Positions 1 through 12,186 of a DNA stretch of 64,000 bases are shown piece after piece; within the stretch, counting starts at the first letter, position 1, and the number at the start of each line of letters is the position of its first letter. The notes below the pieces were generated by a model. That model was not told where the DNA came from and made no database searches. It worked only from the letters and a program-made list of their open reading frames with translations. Source of the stretch: Hoplostethus atlanticus (Eukaryota; Chordata; Actinopteri; Trachichthyiformes; Trachichthyidae). Location: the NCBI GenBank assembly GCA_034670405.1, contig JAXDDX010000044.1, positions 905,001 to 969,000 of the forward strand, read 5' to 3'. The translations under genes and the position numbers were made by a program.

Positions 1-3000
1 CCTGCAGAGCACTCGCCGCAAATCCTGGAGTCCAACATTACATCCACGGTCCTCTTCCTCAAGAGGATGGAGATAGCCGGCCTGGGACACTGTGATTTCA
101 TCGACAGGCCAGGTTAGTAGTCAACTGACTTGTGAGCTGTGGTGGGAATTGCACAAGGAATTACTCTTGAAACGTGATTCAAAGTATTTTCATTCCTGGG
201 AAATCGGCTCCCACAGACCGAAACACAGACGTAGCCAGAGAGGTATATGTGGGAGGTGTTTTTGGCCAGGGGTAATACAGATGGATCTACATGTGCAGCG
301 CTGCTGCTGTTTGCGCCCAGTCAGCCATGCTTTAGCTGAGTTGACAGGGCCCTGCTACCAGCCATTGTCTGTGCCCTGACCCGCCCCAGCATAGTCAGAA
401 CAGAACAGGCTACAAGAGGCCAGCTCGTTAACGATTATACAATATGTCTTGTTTGGGCAGCGCCAGCCCGGCACAATGAGGAGGAAGTGCACAGGCCAAA
501 GTTAGTGTAACACATACATGCGTTCTTACAAAACCTGGCATGAATGCTACATATCTTGTGTGTGTGTGTATCTATTTTCTAATGGGTTTTCTTGTGCAAG
601 AGTAGTAAGGAAAATGTGAGCTTGAACATTTGAGGTGCAGAACAAATGTAAGGTAATGTTATTGATTTGTTTTTTGCTAAGTGGTTCTGAATGAGGATTA
701 AATCTGTGGCCAGTACTGAAATGGTCTGCCTGTTCATCATATGCAATCTTAGTGTAGCTTGGAAAAAACACTGAATATGAGAATTAAAGGGTACATATGT
801 GATACAGGTGTGAGAGAATGTGACATTGAATTACATGTTATTTGCAGTTCATAGATTCTTATTTTTATAATATTTCTGGAATTTATGTATCAGTTTTTCT
901 ACATGTTGAAAACAAATAAACTGGGACCTCTAACACACGCTCCTGTTTCTTTCATGTGTGCAGATCCTGAGGGCTTCATGCAGGCTTTAGAGGAGCTGGA
1001 TTACCTTGCAGCTTTAGATAATGATGGCAACTTGTCTGAGATTGGGATCATAATCTCAGAATTCCCTTTGGACCCTCAGATGGCCAAAGCTCTGTTAGCA
1101 TCCTGCGAGTTTGACTGTGTGAGTGAGATGTTGACCATTGCAGCTATGCTATCAGGTATGTATGTATACAGTTTCCATTTCTCGGACTGAAATATCCTTA
1201 ACCTTTTTTGAATAGAGGGTTAGGGTTAGAAAATCCTTCACCCGGTTCTTAGATTCACCGTAAAGACTTTGTACATCTGCAGACAAACTACTAAGACAAA
1301 GCTACAGTTTCTGCCAGACACTGAACCAGATGGCGTTTTGGTGAGAGTGGCTTGCCTCAGATGTTGACCCCGTTGTTTCCCTGTCTTTTAGCACCGAGCT
1401 GCTTCCTGGAGCCACCTGCTGGTATGACACACGAGGCAGTGCAGTGTCACAGAAAGTTCCAGCACCCTGAAGGCGATCACTTTACCCTCATAAATATCTA
1501 CAATGCCTTCAAACAAAGCCAGAGAGAACCATGTGAGTGACAGCCAATGAACACAATCATCAATCATTTCTCATTTTTAAACATGCTATAGTTTGACACA
1601 CTCATCCTGGTGCATCCTTATGGCAGTGACTCTCAACCTGTTGCATACAACTTAGTATCATCATCCAAGTAGTGGTAGCATAACAAGGTTGTATTACAGG
1701 GATACTCAAATAGCAAAATTGGACAAATTATCATGTAGCTCCTGAACCCTGATAGTTTAAAAGCAAATTGACCTTCTGATGTTTGCTGCTGTTTGCCATT
1801 TTTCGACCAGAAATGTGTCAACATGACAAAGTCGGCTTGTAGGGGGAGAACCTGTTCATAAAAATAGAAAGTTGGTTAAGTTTTATTAAACACAGACTCA
1901 GAAACACCTTCCAACTACTTTTTTTTTTTTTTTGTATAATCCAGATATAACTAAGGATGTTGAGGAAATATGCTCTACATTGTGGCCATAAGCCTATTTT
2001 TGAATTTCATCAAAGTTATGTTACATTTAGTGCAAAGGCATCCCTGAGCTTGACCAACCGGTTTACTGCACGTTGTTTGTTATGTTCCCAGACTTCAGTG
2101 TTGAAAAGTGGTGCCAGGACTACTTCCTGGATCATACTGCCCTGAAGACAGCTGACGCCATTAGATCAGAGTTGACCGATATCCTCAAGAGGATTGAGCT
2201 TCCCGTCTCTGAACCCTCCTTTGGAACCAGGACTAACACCCAGAACATCAAAAGAGCCCTGCTGGCCGGGTTCTTCATGCAGGTATGTGGAAAAGTCTGA
2301 ACTTCAGGAAGTCACAGACGGTGCCCTTCACAGTACAGTACCTCTATACAGACATTCTCCTGTGTCAATTCACGATTGTATTTCCCCCGTTTGTAGATCG
2401 CTCGCGATGTGGACGGAGCCGGGAATTACTTCATGCTGACACACAAGCATGTGGCCCAGGTGCACCCGTTCTCCAGCTACGGGCCCAAGGCGTACAAGCT
2501 GGGACTGCCGGAGTGGATCGTATTCCACGAGTACACCCTGTCAGAGAACAACTGCATGAGGACGGTCTCTGAAATTTCCCCTGAAGTGTAAGTCTGTGTT
2601 CTAAACCCCTTATTTTTATTTTTTTATTTTTTTTAATCTCCCTTTCAGATCCTGAGCCAGTGGATTATATTTGAGATCACAGGGCTGATGTTGTCTAGTA
2701 TAGCTGTGATAAGGAAAACATGTTTTTGTTATTTCTCTAGGACTGTGTCACACTAAACACAAGTAGATTGAGCTATGGGGTGTTTTGTCAAATGGTTGGC
2801 GAAGTATTAACTGTATTTTTACTTATTTTTAATCTTTTCTAAAACTAAATGTGTCTGTTTCGTCGTTCTAGGTTCATTCAAATGGCGCCACAGTATTTCT
2901 TCTACAACCTGCCTGCTAGTGAGAGCAAAGACATACTGCAAAACATCTTGGATCGAGACGGATCTAAAAATAGTAAAGACAAGAAACAAAAGGCGCCAAC

Positions 3001-3070
3001 AATTAACAAAGATGCCAACAAAGACTGTGCAGTGGCTGTGCAATCTTATGACAGATGTGTGATTCAATGA
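1..3070 (+). CDS. dhx32: DEAH-box RNA helicase-like protein DHX32, C-terminal six exons (5' part outside window)
   Basis: Exons by open frame and GT/AG borders: 1-112 (cut by the window edge, codon phase 0 at base 1), 964-1155, 1392-1532, 2092-2282, 2397-2587, 2872-3070 (TGA 3068-3070). They join in frame to 341 residues. This part spans the end of the helicase core, the helicase-associated HA2 region ([18 protein letters not shown], then [16 protein letters not shown]), and the OB-fold ([20 protein letters not shown], then [34 protein letters not shown]). DHX32 is preferred over the paralogue DHX15 because the ARDVDGxGNY and ASESKDILQ segments and the extra C-terminal tail are DHX32-like. 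The family is related to the Prp43/DHX15 RNA-dependent ATPases; the exact RNA role of DHX32 is unclear. The Lys/Asn/Asp-rich tail of about 45 residues, ending in CVIQ, is poorly conserved. The gene converges on bccip. The Walker and DEAH motifs lie outside the window, so catalytic competence cannot be judged. Confidence 0.93.
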
Positions 3071-3384
3071 ACCTGTCATAAATGGGAAATTGTAGGCTTT
3101 TATCTACTGCCAAATGGTTGTTGTACAGTATTCATATTTAGCCTGTTTATTATGTGGCGTAAACCAGATTATTGGTGTCAATTTACTACACGCTGTGAGC
3201 TTTTGTTTGTAGTCACTTGTAGCACATCCACACCATCATGACATCAGTTTGAGTGTTACTGTGATTGAGGATACTAGTACAGTAGCTAGTCTGATTCACA
3301 TGCTGCCGTTTTTGGGAGGCGACTTGAAATTGATGTGTTGACATGTTACACGCAAACCATCAAATCATTCAACTGTGTTGCAGG

Positions 3385-3390
3385 AATAAA
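3385..3390 (+). promoter_or_regulatory. dhx32: dhx32 polyadenylation signal
   Basis: AATAAA lies 315 bases after the dhx32 stop codon and is the first canonical signal downstream. It predicts a 3' UTR of about 330-340 bases with cleavage near 3405. Confidence 0.6.
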
Positions 3391-3409
3391 AGTATATAGA
3401 GCTGTATGG

Positions 3410-4040
3410 AAACATTTAGCGGTGTTCTGTGTGGGCTAGCTGTTGACTAAGTTGTCTAGTGTCTTTCTCACCACCTTCCTCTGCTTTAGTGTCCCCAGCA
3501 ATGCTTTCCTTTTGGGACGCGCTGGTATCCTGCTGGCTGTTTAGGTATGGTTAGTCACCTTTTCCATCCATTCCTGTACAGTGCGAGTATGGGAGACTAC
3601 GGCAAATACAGAGTGTACCATCTTTGAGCATAGTGGTTGCCCCTTTAGTGCCTTAACAGACAAGTGACCCTCCCATCCCTCCTCTGGGAGACTAGTCTTC
3701 TAACTTGCCCATATTAAAATGGAATTGAATCACAAGACACAAAATGAAATGTTACCTTTAATTGTTTGATAACCTTGTTATATAGAAAAGTATGTGCAGA
3801 AAACCTGACTACTTTGTTATGCTGAGATATAAACTCATGTTCAGATGATATACCAGAATTGTAAATATATTTTTGCAGTATGAACAGGGTCTGGGGTGAT
3901 TTCCTTTCAGATAGCATTCAAATTCCTGATCCACTCAAAACCACAGACAAAGAGAACCTCTGCCAAACACAGCATATACATGGTTTACTATAATTAATGA
4001 CAGAATCCCAAAGCATTTTCTTTTACAGTCTTTTCTGATG
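3410..4040. other. dhx32-bccip convergent intergenic spacer
   Basis: Single-copy-looking sequence between the two convergent 3' ends. I see no exon, RNA gene or transposon end here. Several T-rich stretches could serve as alternative 3' ends for bccip on the minus strand. Confidence 0.5.
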
Positions 4041-4057
4041 TGTGTACATGGTTGTAA

Positions 4058-4063
4058 TTTATT
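4058..4063 (-). promoter_or_regulatory. bccip: possible bccip polyadenylation signal
   Basis: TTTATT on the plus strand is AATAAA on the minus strand, only five bases past the bccip stop codon. If used, the 3' UTR is extremely short (about 25-35 bases). A longer 3' UTR reaching toward 3.7 kb is possible. Confidence 0.4.
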
Positions 4064-4068
4064 GAGAT

Positions 4069-7000
4069 TCACACTGTGAGGTATTCTTTGAGCTTGTCCA
4101 TGATGGCAGACATTCTGTCTGCGGGTATCAGCATCACTGTCCTGAATGGCTTCATGGGCACGTCATCGAAGGACCACCTGCCACTCAAACAGGTGTCCGC
4201 CTCTTCCTGGACTGAGTAGTTGAACTTCACGGTGGCTTGCTGTAGCAAGAAAAAGACAAAACTTGGATCTTATATGCATGTAGGGACAAATGCCTGGTCA
4301 GAAAGTGATCTCAACTGTTTAGTGACTATAAAAACTGCATTAACGGCAAGTAACGTGAATGCTGTAGGACAGGGGAATGAACCTGTAAGCTAAAGCAACT
4401 TATGCCGGGATCAGACTACACGATATTTTTGTCTGTTACGATGGTCACTGTGTCAGATTAGGCGATTATAGAGTGATAAATTTGTGCCGTGACTTGGCCG
4501 AGAGACATGACAGACTACACGTTGGTCACCGACCAATAATCGCTTGTCTACGTGCGTGATGTCATCGGAAAGCAGGTGCTAGGTAACAAGAATGTAAACA
4601 AACAATGGCGTCCGAAGTGGTATGTATGATACTGGCTGTCTTGTGTTCCAAAAAGCCTAAAAAAAAAAAGAAAAAACGACTGTAGACCCGTTCCCGTTCT
4701 CGCATGAAGAGAACAGTATGGGTTGTCAATCCTTCAAAGAGAACTTGAGGTAAAAATAACGATGTTTTAGCCTGTAGTGAAACCGAAAGGTAGCTAGTTA
4801 GCTAGCCTCCAGGGGGGTGTTGTTGCCAGAGCTCGACAAACCTTTCCTCTGTTTCATAGTTCCACCTTGCGGCACCAACAACTTCATTCCTCTTTTGCTT
4901 CGCCATGTTTGTTTATAGCGCTCCGTGCTCCTATTGGTCAACGTCACGGACGAGACGGAACACGTCATAGAGGCAAAAAAAAAAAATTTTGTCGGGACGT
5001 CATGAGGCGTCCCAGATGCGGCGTCGGTTGTCGTCCACTATGTCACACTACACAAGATAAAACGATCGATTGTCGCACCCTGTCGTTCCCGACTCGACCC
5101 GACGCCTGCCGAATCGGGCTATAATCAGCCTGATATCGTGTAGTCTGATCCCGGCATTAGTCCACAAGGATGCACCCATGCACTGACATTGAGCTCCTTA
5201 AGAATTTGGACAGTGACACATCGATGTCTGTCACTGTCTCATACTACGGATGTAAAAAGATCACTGAGGTTAAATGCACATTGACTTTTTTTTAAATTTG
5301 AGGCATTTTTCAGATAAACGAAACTAATATAGCGCATTAATGTCCAAATACTTATGAAGCTCACTGCATATCCTCTGTTGCTCTGATAATATTACAGACT
5401 TGACTATACCTCGTAGAAGAACTCCTCCTCGGCATTGACAAACATCAGCTCTTCTTTGGGCGGTCCTCTGGCTGGGATGCTCTTGGTTTCCTCCTTACAG
5501 GTCTTGCTGATCATCAGGCAGTAGTGACACTTCCCACTAGGCTTATTCGTCCTCTGAGCCTCTGCTAATTCCTCCCTGGAAAATAGAACATTGAGTTAAT
5601 TTCTACACATTATCGGATGACAGTTTAGGAAAAAAATCCCAATGTATTTTAGGGAGCATTTATAATCCCCAGGCGGTTACATAATTGCAATGCTTTAATT
5701 CTCTCCATTATTGAGGAGGTTTCATATTGTTCACTTTTAATGATTCAATTCAAAAGTAACCTATTTTTCATGCATCTTTATGAAAGTTAAAGAGTCAAAA
5801 CAAAGACGTTCAGACAGGCCACCGAGGCAATGCACTCATCACCCTGATTAGGAGGGTTCATCCACAGTACCACTCCCAGGATGCAACGGTGTGCTGAACA
5901 CAAAGCAGTGGGACATTCTATAGGACTCTGGTAATATGAGAGGCTTGTGGACAGTACACCCTCCTGGGGGCAGTGTTGCTTTGCTCTCATTCACTAATGG
6001 TAACCACTGTAGTGCTGAAAATGTTCTCTCACTGGCATGAGAAAATATAGCTGTCTGTATAGCCTGGTTGCACTTCATAACAATGTTATCACTGGAAATC
6101 CATGATGCATTTCTGTTCATGCCAACTATGTGCACAGTTCTACCAAGGATCCTGTGGCTAGGCGTACTGAGATGAAATTGATTAGATGTGGTTCCTGAAA
6201 GTCCTGTTGCAACATACATTTTCATTACAATTTTGATTCACTAACGAAATCAGAACTTCACAGAGACTTAATAAAAAAGCAAAATGTTCCTTGTAGTTTA
6301 CACATGTATCATCAACACATAAATAGAATTAGTCCAATGCTTCCAACACCTGCTTCGCAGTGCATCTGCAATGGAATGATGCAGCTGCAACAGATTCTCT
6401 CATTTGAAATGAATGAATATCCAGAGAACAGATTCCATGCATTAAGTGTGATCCCAGCCTCCGTACCACTGACAAAGCTAAAACCAGGATCAAACCTGGA
6501 ATCACCCCTACTAAGACAAAAAAATCTATAAAAGGAAAAATCCACCCTCACATAATCTTTATAATCGTTATTTTGTTGTTATTTACTTTTTTGTGTATCC
6601 ACTTTCCCTCAACCTGCCTTATCTACTTCTACTTTAGTTGGCAATTTCCTACATTTCCCAGAATGCCTTTCAACACTCCCAGAGAAGGGGCATGAACATG
6701 TTGCTTTCAATCAAAGATGGGCATATAATACAGCTAGCTAGCCAACTAGTTTGTGAACACTGGGCCTTGCCTATGATCACGACTGCGCCTCATATTCAAA
6801 ACGCAACATATCTTGTGGCTGCAATGCATTATGGTCTATTGAAGTTACTATCAATGGAGAAATGGGTACCTCTACTTCGGCGGTGGATTTCTCCCTGTAT
6901 GAATGCTCAGTGCAAAACGGTGGCTCTAGAAAGAAGCCCTTGCTCTTTGATTCTGAGGGACTGACACCAAAACCTGACGCTTACTATTGATGTTTCAGAT

Positions 7001-8234
7001 AACTAATAATTATTTTTTTCCATTCTAATTGAAATATCTTGATGTGACCTTATATCATCTACATTTGGCCAGTTATCCGTCAGAATAAGAAAAACACACC
7101 ACCAAACAACAAAACAAGCGGGAAGGATAGAGGACTCACTGGAGCTGTTTGTGTAGTGGCAGGGCAATTTGTGGAGGTACGTTGATGAAGCGCTCACTCA
7201 GCAGTAACCCTACAGGCTTGCTGGTGTCGTTGAGGATCTGCTCTAGCTGTTCAGTCACGCTCTGTGGACAGTTCTTCTCACACTGATCCATGATCAGCTC
7301 CTTCACCTCCTCCACACACTGGACACCCTGCCAACAGCATCACACACACACACACGATGAAACTTTAAAAAGGAGGTAGTGTGTCATGCATTCATTTCAT
7401 ACAGACAGTTTCAGACCCATTGATTGATAGCGGATTAATCAGAGGGTTGAGTGTGTGTTACCTTTCTCTCTGTGAGGTTCAACATACTGATGAAACCAAA
7501 CACTTCATCTGGGTCGTCGTCGTCACTGTCCTCGGGCACCTCAGCTTGCTGAACAAAATGAAGTGTTGAAGCTGTCAGTACTGAAAAAGTCTAACACTTG
7601 AGACTAGACTGAACACAAAGTTAGCCGTGGAGTGCGATTGCTAACTTACCTTAACGACACTTCCGATATGATTCTGCTGAATGATGATATCTGTCAACTC
7701 TGATGTATTTACATGTGCCTTCAGGAAAAGCTGCATTAAATCAAAGCACAAGTGACATCAGTGAGACATCCCAGCTAAAAACAGACGTGTGTACATGAGT
7801 GAACTTCAGTGAGGTTCCAAACCTGTCGTAGGAGTTTCTTGAGCCCATTGGAGTCGTTGACTGAAATGGTATGGGCTTCAAAGTCCACGACGATCTCCTG
7901 GTTGCGATATACAATAACAACGCTTAACGTAAAATCGTTAACAGCACTAAGCTAATAATAGTAAATAGTGCGTCTGATGTCTGGTTAAGCCTAGTTAGCT
8001 GGTTAGAACATTAGCCGACAGCTGGATTAGCTAACGCTGGCTAACTTAGCTAGCGAGGTCATGCACACAGGGAGAAAATATTCGGTCATTTACTTCATTG
8101 ATCTCCTCTTCTGAGGCGTCGCTGTTCTCCTCCCCAGAATCGCCATCGTCCTCCAGGTTCTCATCGGAGCTGTTTTCACTTTCCTCGGTATTTACACCCA
8201 AACCCACCGCTCGTCTCTTCGCGGAGGAAGCCAT
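4069..8234 (-). CDS. bccip: BRCA2 and CDKN1A-interacting protein
   Basis: Seven coding exons on the minus strand: 8094-8234 (ATG 8232-8234), 7823-7897, 7650-7730, 7462-7548, 7140-7327, 5410-5575, 4069-4239 (stop 4069-4071). They sum to 909 nt, or 302 aa, close to the human length (about 314). The N-terminus is MASSAKRRA followed by an acidic Ser/Glu/Asp-rich stretch, as in vertebrate BCCIP. Family-typical segments follow: NGLKKLLRQLFLKAHVNTSE, IIIQQNHIGSVVK, DEVFGFISMLNLTERKG, LLLSERFINVPPQIALPLHK, NKPSGKCHYCLMISKT, NAEEEFFYE and GRWSFDDVPMKPFRTVMLIP. BCCIP is a mainly nuclear protein that binds BRCA2 and p21 and is linked to homologous recombination, cell-cycle control and ribosome biogenesis (the yeast relative Bcp1 chaperones a ribosomal protein). 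The start was chosen for homology and a CAGC-ATGG context. No frame break is seen. Introns 5 and 6 are the largest. Confidence 0.95.
4403..5156. mobile_element. PIF/Harbinger-type non-autonomous DNA transposon in bccip intron 6
   Basis: The two ends are perfect 24-bp inverted repeats (4403-4426 and 5133-5156) beginning TGCCGGGATCAGACTACACG. They are flanked by a 3-bp direct repeat TTA (4400-4402 and 5157-5159), the TWA-type duplication of PIF/Harbinger elements. The 754-bp interior has no long open frame, so the element would need a transposase in trans. The perfect match of the ends suggests fairly recent activity. It sits between bccip exons 6 and 7, away from the splice sites. Confidence 0.85.
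5576..7139 (-). other. bccip: bccip intron 5 (1.56 kb)
   Basis: Intron between exon 5 (7140-7327) and exon 6 (5410-5575), with GTGAGT donor and CAG acceptor on the minus strand. Open frames inside (for example 5848-6225 minus, 6638-6964 plus) have no recognisable domain. The part around 6525-6900 has weak inverted ends (a GGAAAAATCCACCC-like block and a similar block in inverse near 6890), which may mark an old repeat. Confidence 0.5.
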
Positions 8235-9229
8235 GCTGCAAACATACACCACGCGTATCAATCAAGGGGGCGGGGTAAGGGTTACAGTTCAGTTCCTGTA
8301 AGCTGAGAAGCTGAGAAACTGAAGTACTGCAGCTGCCATGACGGCTCAAAATATATACGACTCCACGACTGACAGCAACCGTCGGAGCCACAATGTCCAC
8401 TTGTTTCCCGGTGACCAAATGGAATAAACCATTCCGATAAAGGGGAGGATATTTATTTACACTATACAAAAAATGAATACGTTGTCATAAACTGGATATT
8501 TAGATGCGATGTAATCATTATAATAGCAATAGCTTCGCCATTATATGTGAAGAAATTGGTATAGTTTCATTTCGTGGCTGACTAGTACAATGTTCAATAT
8601 TGTATCTCCCCTTCTTGGCCGTAGCTGCAGTCGACAAGCACTCAGCTGTATGAAAGGCTCGAGGTACAGTATTTACGTACAAGATTTTGTCTTTATTGGT
8701 CGTCTTTTGTAGAATTTAGTATTGGTTGTGGCGTATAGGGTAAATAAATCGCTTTGCACTGTTGAGTTTTGTAGACAGGTTTTATTTAGAGGGGGCAGCA
8801 AATGGGGCAAATGCTGCAGCGCCCTTGCAAAACAACCTAGCTGTCAGTTTCACTTCCCCGTGTGCCTTTCTAATGTAAACAGTTACAGTAACACTTAACA
8901 AGAAGTCATTAACCGAGCTGTACATACAGAGGTTTTCAGTTAGTTACATTTCCCACTCCTACTTCCTATTTGATCACCTTGCTGTTGCACTTGGAATTAG
9001 GATCAAAGTAGCATTAGTCAGATACAGAATAACTTAATCGTGACACAACAGCATTGTTATCAGCAGATTGCATAGTGACAGTTAGGGTGTATCTTCAAGC
9101 TTGCTATGCCTTCACACCCTCTATCCTCAATGCATTTGCATTTTGAAGTCTCTGACTTTGACAGCAGCATTCATATTCTATTCTGGTCTGGTCTGTTCGG
9201 TTCTGTTGTATTCTTCCTGTGGTTTCAAG
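8235..9229. promoter_or_regulatory. divergent bccip/uros 5' region
   Basis: About 1 kb separates the bccip ATG (minus) from the uros ATG (plus). It should hold both promoters and the uros 5' UTR. No clear TATA box was found. An AG-GTACAG junction at 8663/8664 could be the donor of a non-coding uros first exon, since vertebrate UROS genes have one, but this is only a guess. No other exon or repeat is recognised. Confidence 0.45.
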
Positions 9230-11225
9230 ATGCAACTACTGCTTCTGAAAGAGCCAAGAGATGGAGATTCTGGACCTGATCCTTACATCAAGGTAGAAGC
9301 ACTTTCCCCCTATCCAAGTGTATCTAATGCTGTCTTCAGTTGTCAGCGACGTCATGCACTGTTACTGCTTTGGAATTGAATGCACAGTTTGACAGGAGTT
9401 TATCATATTGACTCCACAGGAGCTGGCATCACACGGACATAAAGCAACCTTGATTCCTGTGCTGTCTTTTAAGTTTGTTTCGCTGAATACCTTGTCAGAT
9501 ACGGTAAGTTCTGTTTCTACAGAATTTAATAAAACTTTCTATCCTGAAAAAAGATAATTTGTCGTGTTTATGTTGTTTCGGTTGTTTCAGATATGTTTTC
9601 ATTTCAGCTTTTCCAACCAGACAAACATGGAGGACTGATTTTTACCAGTCCAAGAGCCGTGGAGGCCGTGAAGATGTGCATAGAGGAAAGAAGGGAAGGT
9701 GAGAAGATACAAATGCACCACATTGTATGTTGTATGTCATTGATGTTGTGGTCTTAACAAAAACTATGGCCTTAGCATGTGTGTCGTTAAGTATCTATCA
9801 ATTCTATGTACTGTGTTTTTTGTCTCTATGTATTCAGAATGGAACAGTTCCATAAAAGACAAATGGAATAGAAAGTCCATCTATGTGGTTGGGAAGGCAA
9901 CTGCAGCATTAGGTGAGTTACTGGGACATTTGAAAACATTTTCATAATGTCTTAAAACTGTTGTCTGTGCATTGTGCTACTCGTAAACCTTTGTTATGTT
10001 AACGCTAATTGCAGCAGAGTGTGTGCCAGGCACCTGGAGGTCACAGAAATGTGTGAAGTGATTTTACTACCCTCAGTCACCTGGAAATAGGTTGTACACA
10101 AGTGACAGTTTGCTGTGAGACAGAGCCAGCCATGTTTGGTCTTCAGAGGATGAGCAGGCATGCGTGCTTTACCCTCTGGCAACTGGGCTTCTTTGTTGCC
10201 TCTTCTTTATTAGCTGCTTATTGATTTGTTATCGCTTTTTATTAATTGTATCTCATGTCTCAAAATGATTGTTCTGTCATGACATGATGTGATGTGAGCA
10301 TATACTACATGTCTTGTTTTTTACTTCTTTTAAAGTACAAAACCTGGGTCTGAATCCTCTGGGCGAGGACACCGGGACAGCAGAGGTCCTATCACGTCTT
10401 ATTATTGAACGTATGACTTGACTTTATATTCTTAGATGTAGTTTTGACGAATAGGAAGTCTATTATTGGCCTGATAACTAATATGACCTCATGACTTCAT
10501 TCTCATCGTATAGGAGAGGACACAAATATTTTACCACTTTTCTTCCCCTGTGGCTCAATCAAAAGGGAAGTCTTGCCCACGGCTTTGAGGGAAAACGGTA
10601 AGCATTTCCCTCTGTTGTGCCTAAAGATTAGAATTCAAGGTGACAAAATTCCCACCGGGGTAATACTAATTATAAAATAGTAATTGTGCTATACCTTTAT
10701 CATTGAGGGAATCCATTTCTTTGTTTCCAGGAGTGCCTCTAGAGACGCTGACTGTCTATCAAACGGCTGAACATCCGGATCTGGAGAAAAATCTAAAGAA
10801 CTATTACACAGAGCAGGTAATACCCCATTTCTACTACACTTGGAGTACTCTGGAGAGTACATTTATTTTGTCGATGTAGGAACATTCTACGTGGTTTTTT
10901 TTGTGTGCATTGGCAGGGCACTCCAGCCAGCATAGCGTTCTTCAGTCCATCAGGAGTGAAGTTTTGCCTAGAAGCGGTACGGAGGCTGTCAGGTGAACAG
11001 CTGACTCAGATAAAGGTAAAGCTGCAAATGGAAAACTCACGATCCGTTGACCTGGTTTTCACTGCCTCCAGGAGTCACTTATACTTTTCTTTTTGTGTCC
11101 AGTTTGCAGCTATAGGGCCGACCACAGAAGACGCTATGACAGCAGAAGGTCTGTGTGTCAATTGTACTGCAGAGAAGCCAACAGCTCTACACCTGGCTGC
11201 AGCGATAGCTAAGGCTCTACAGTAA
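9230..11225 (+). CDS. uros: uroporphyrinogen-III synthase
   Basis: Nine coding exons: 9230-9292, 9420-9503, 9608-9698, 9838-9912, 10336-10410, 10514-10597, 10731-10816, 10917-11015, 11103-11225 (TAA). All borders are GT/AG and phases agree; the total is 780 nt, 259 aa (human about 265). The cytosolic enzyme closes hydroxymethylbilane with inversion of ring D to give uroporphyrinogen III, the fourth step of haem synthesis. The HEM4 fold is recognisable throughout: MQLLLLKEP start, [76 protein letters not shown] (contains the conserved Tyr near the active site), [13 protein letters not shown], and [13 protein letters not shown] with the conserved GPTT loop. It is transcribed in the same direction as mmp21, whose ATG lies 1.4 kb downstream. 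It appears intact. Confidence 0.96.
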
Positions 11226-11413
11226 CCGACCATCAGCCTCAACCCTTGAATCCATCCGCTGTCTCTTTGTCTCTTTGTACATACTGCACTATCTATATAT
11301 ATTGTCATTTGTCTGAGAGTTTCAATTTCCTGGTCCTTGCTACCACATATTTATGTACACTTCAGGTTTGTTTTGCACTGTAGACGTTTCCAATTGCTTT
11401 TGTTTTGGATATA
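11226..11413 (+). other. uros: uros proximal 3' UTR
   Basis: Sequence after the uros stop up to the inserted Tc1 element. I found no AATAAA or ATTAAA here by eye, so the transcript probably runs through the insertion to the signal at 12181. Confidence 0.5.
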
Positions 11414-12067
11414 CAGCTCTGGAAAAAATTAAGAGACCACTCCCAAATGATCAGTTTCTCTGGTTTTACTATTTATAGGTATGTGTTTGAGTAAAAATGA
11501 ACATTTTTGTTTTATTCTTTAAACTACTGACAACATTGCTCCCAAATTCCAAATAAAAATATTGTCATTTAGAGCATTTATTTGCAGAAAATGACAACTG
11601 GTCAAAATAACAAAAAGGATGCAGTGTTTTCAGACCTCGAATAATGCAAAGAAAACAAGTTCATATTCATTCTTAAACAACACAATAGCTAATGTTTTAA
11701 CTTAGGAAGAGTTCAGAAATCAATATTTGGTGGAATAACTCTGATTTTCAATCACAGCTTTCATGCGTCTTGGCATGCTCTCCACCAGTCTTTCACATTG
11801 CTGTTGGGTGACTTTATGCAACTCCTGGCGCAAAAATTCAAGCAGCTCGGCTTTGTTTGATGACTTGTGACCATCCATCTTCCTCTAGATCACATTCCAG
11901 AGGTTTTCAGTGGTTTTCAAGTGATCACCTAATCAGTACCTCATTAAGTAGAATGAGGTGTGCCTGTGTTGGAATTCAACAGACACTGGAATGGAATGGC
12001 TGCCATACAAGTAGAGATGCTGATTTAAGAAAAATTTGGAGTGGTCTCTTAATTTTTTCCAGAACTG
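11414..12067. mobile_element. Tc1/mariner non-autonomous element within uros 3' region
   Basis: The inverted ends begin CAGCTCTGGAAAAAATTAAG (left) and, read inward on the other strand, CAGTTCTGGAAAAAATTAAG (right). Similarity runs on through AGACCACTCC. The element is flanked by TA on both sides (11412-11413 and 12068-12069), the hallmark of Tc1/mariner insertion. At 654 bp it is an internally deleted copy. It keeps a C-terminal transposase stretch on the minus strand, and the two ends differ at a few positions, so it is not brand new. Confidence 0.85.
11730..11920 (-). pseudogene. Tc1 transposase C-terminal remnant
   Basis: The minus strand reads ENLWNVI, a stop, then RKMDGHKSSNKAELLEFLRQ, HKVTQQQCERLVESMPRRM and KAVIENQSYSTKY. 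This matches the C-terminal pattern of Tc1-family transposases (LWxxIK, NKAELxE, LVESMPRRMxAVIxAxGxxTKY). The in-frame TAG after LWNVI and the absence of the DDE catalytic core upstream show that it cannot encode an active enzyme. Confidence 0.8.
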
Positions 12068-12180
12068 TATTTGACAAGGGATGTTTCAAGCCATGAACTT
12101 TTTAAGTGGATATAAATCTATTTGTTGCTCTATTTATTTTGAGTTTGTTTGAGAAATGTAATCTACATTTAATTTTTGGA

Positions 12181-12186
12181 AATAAA
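12181..12186 (+). promoter_or_regulatory. uros: uros polyadenylation signal
   Basis: First AATAAA after the uros stop that lies outside the Tc1 element, 956 bases downstream. It implies that the insertion is part of the uros 3' UTR, with cleavage near 12205. Confidence 0.5.

Noticed and set aside
1..3070. Assignment of the first gene to DHX15 instead of DHX32
   Set aside because: The [10 protein letters not shown] and ASESKDILQ segments, the extended Lys/Asn tail and linkage to bccip, uros and mmp21 all point to DHX32.
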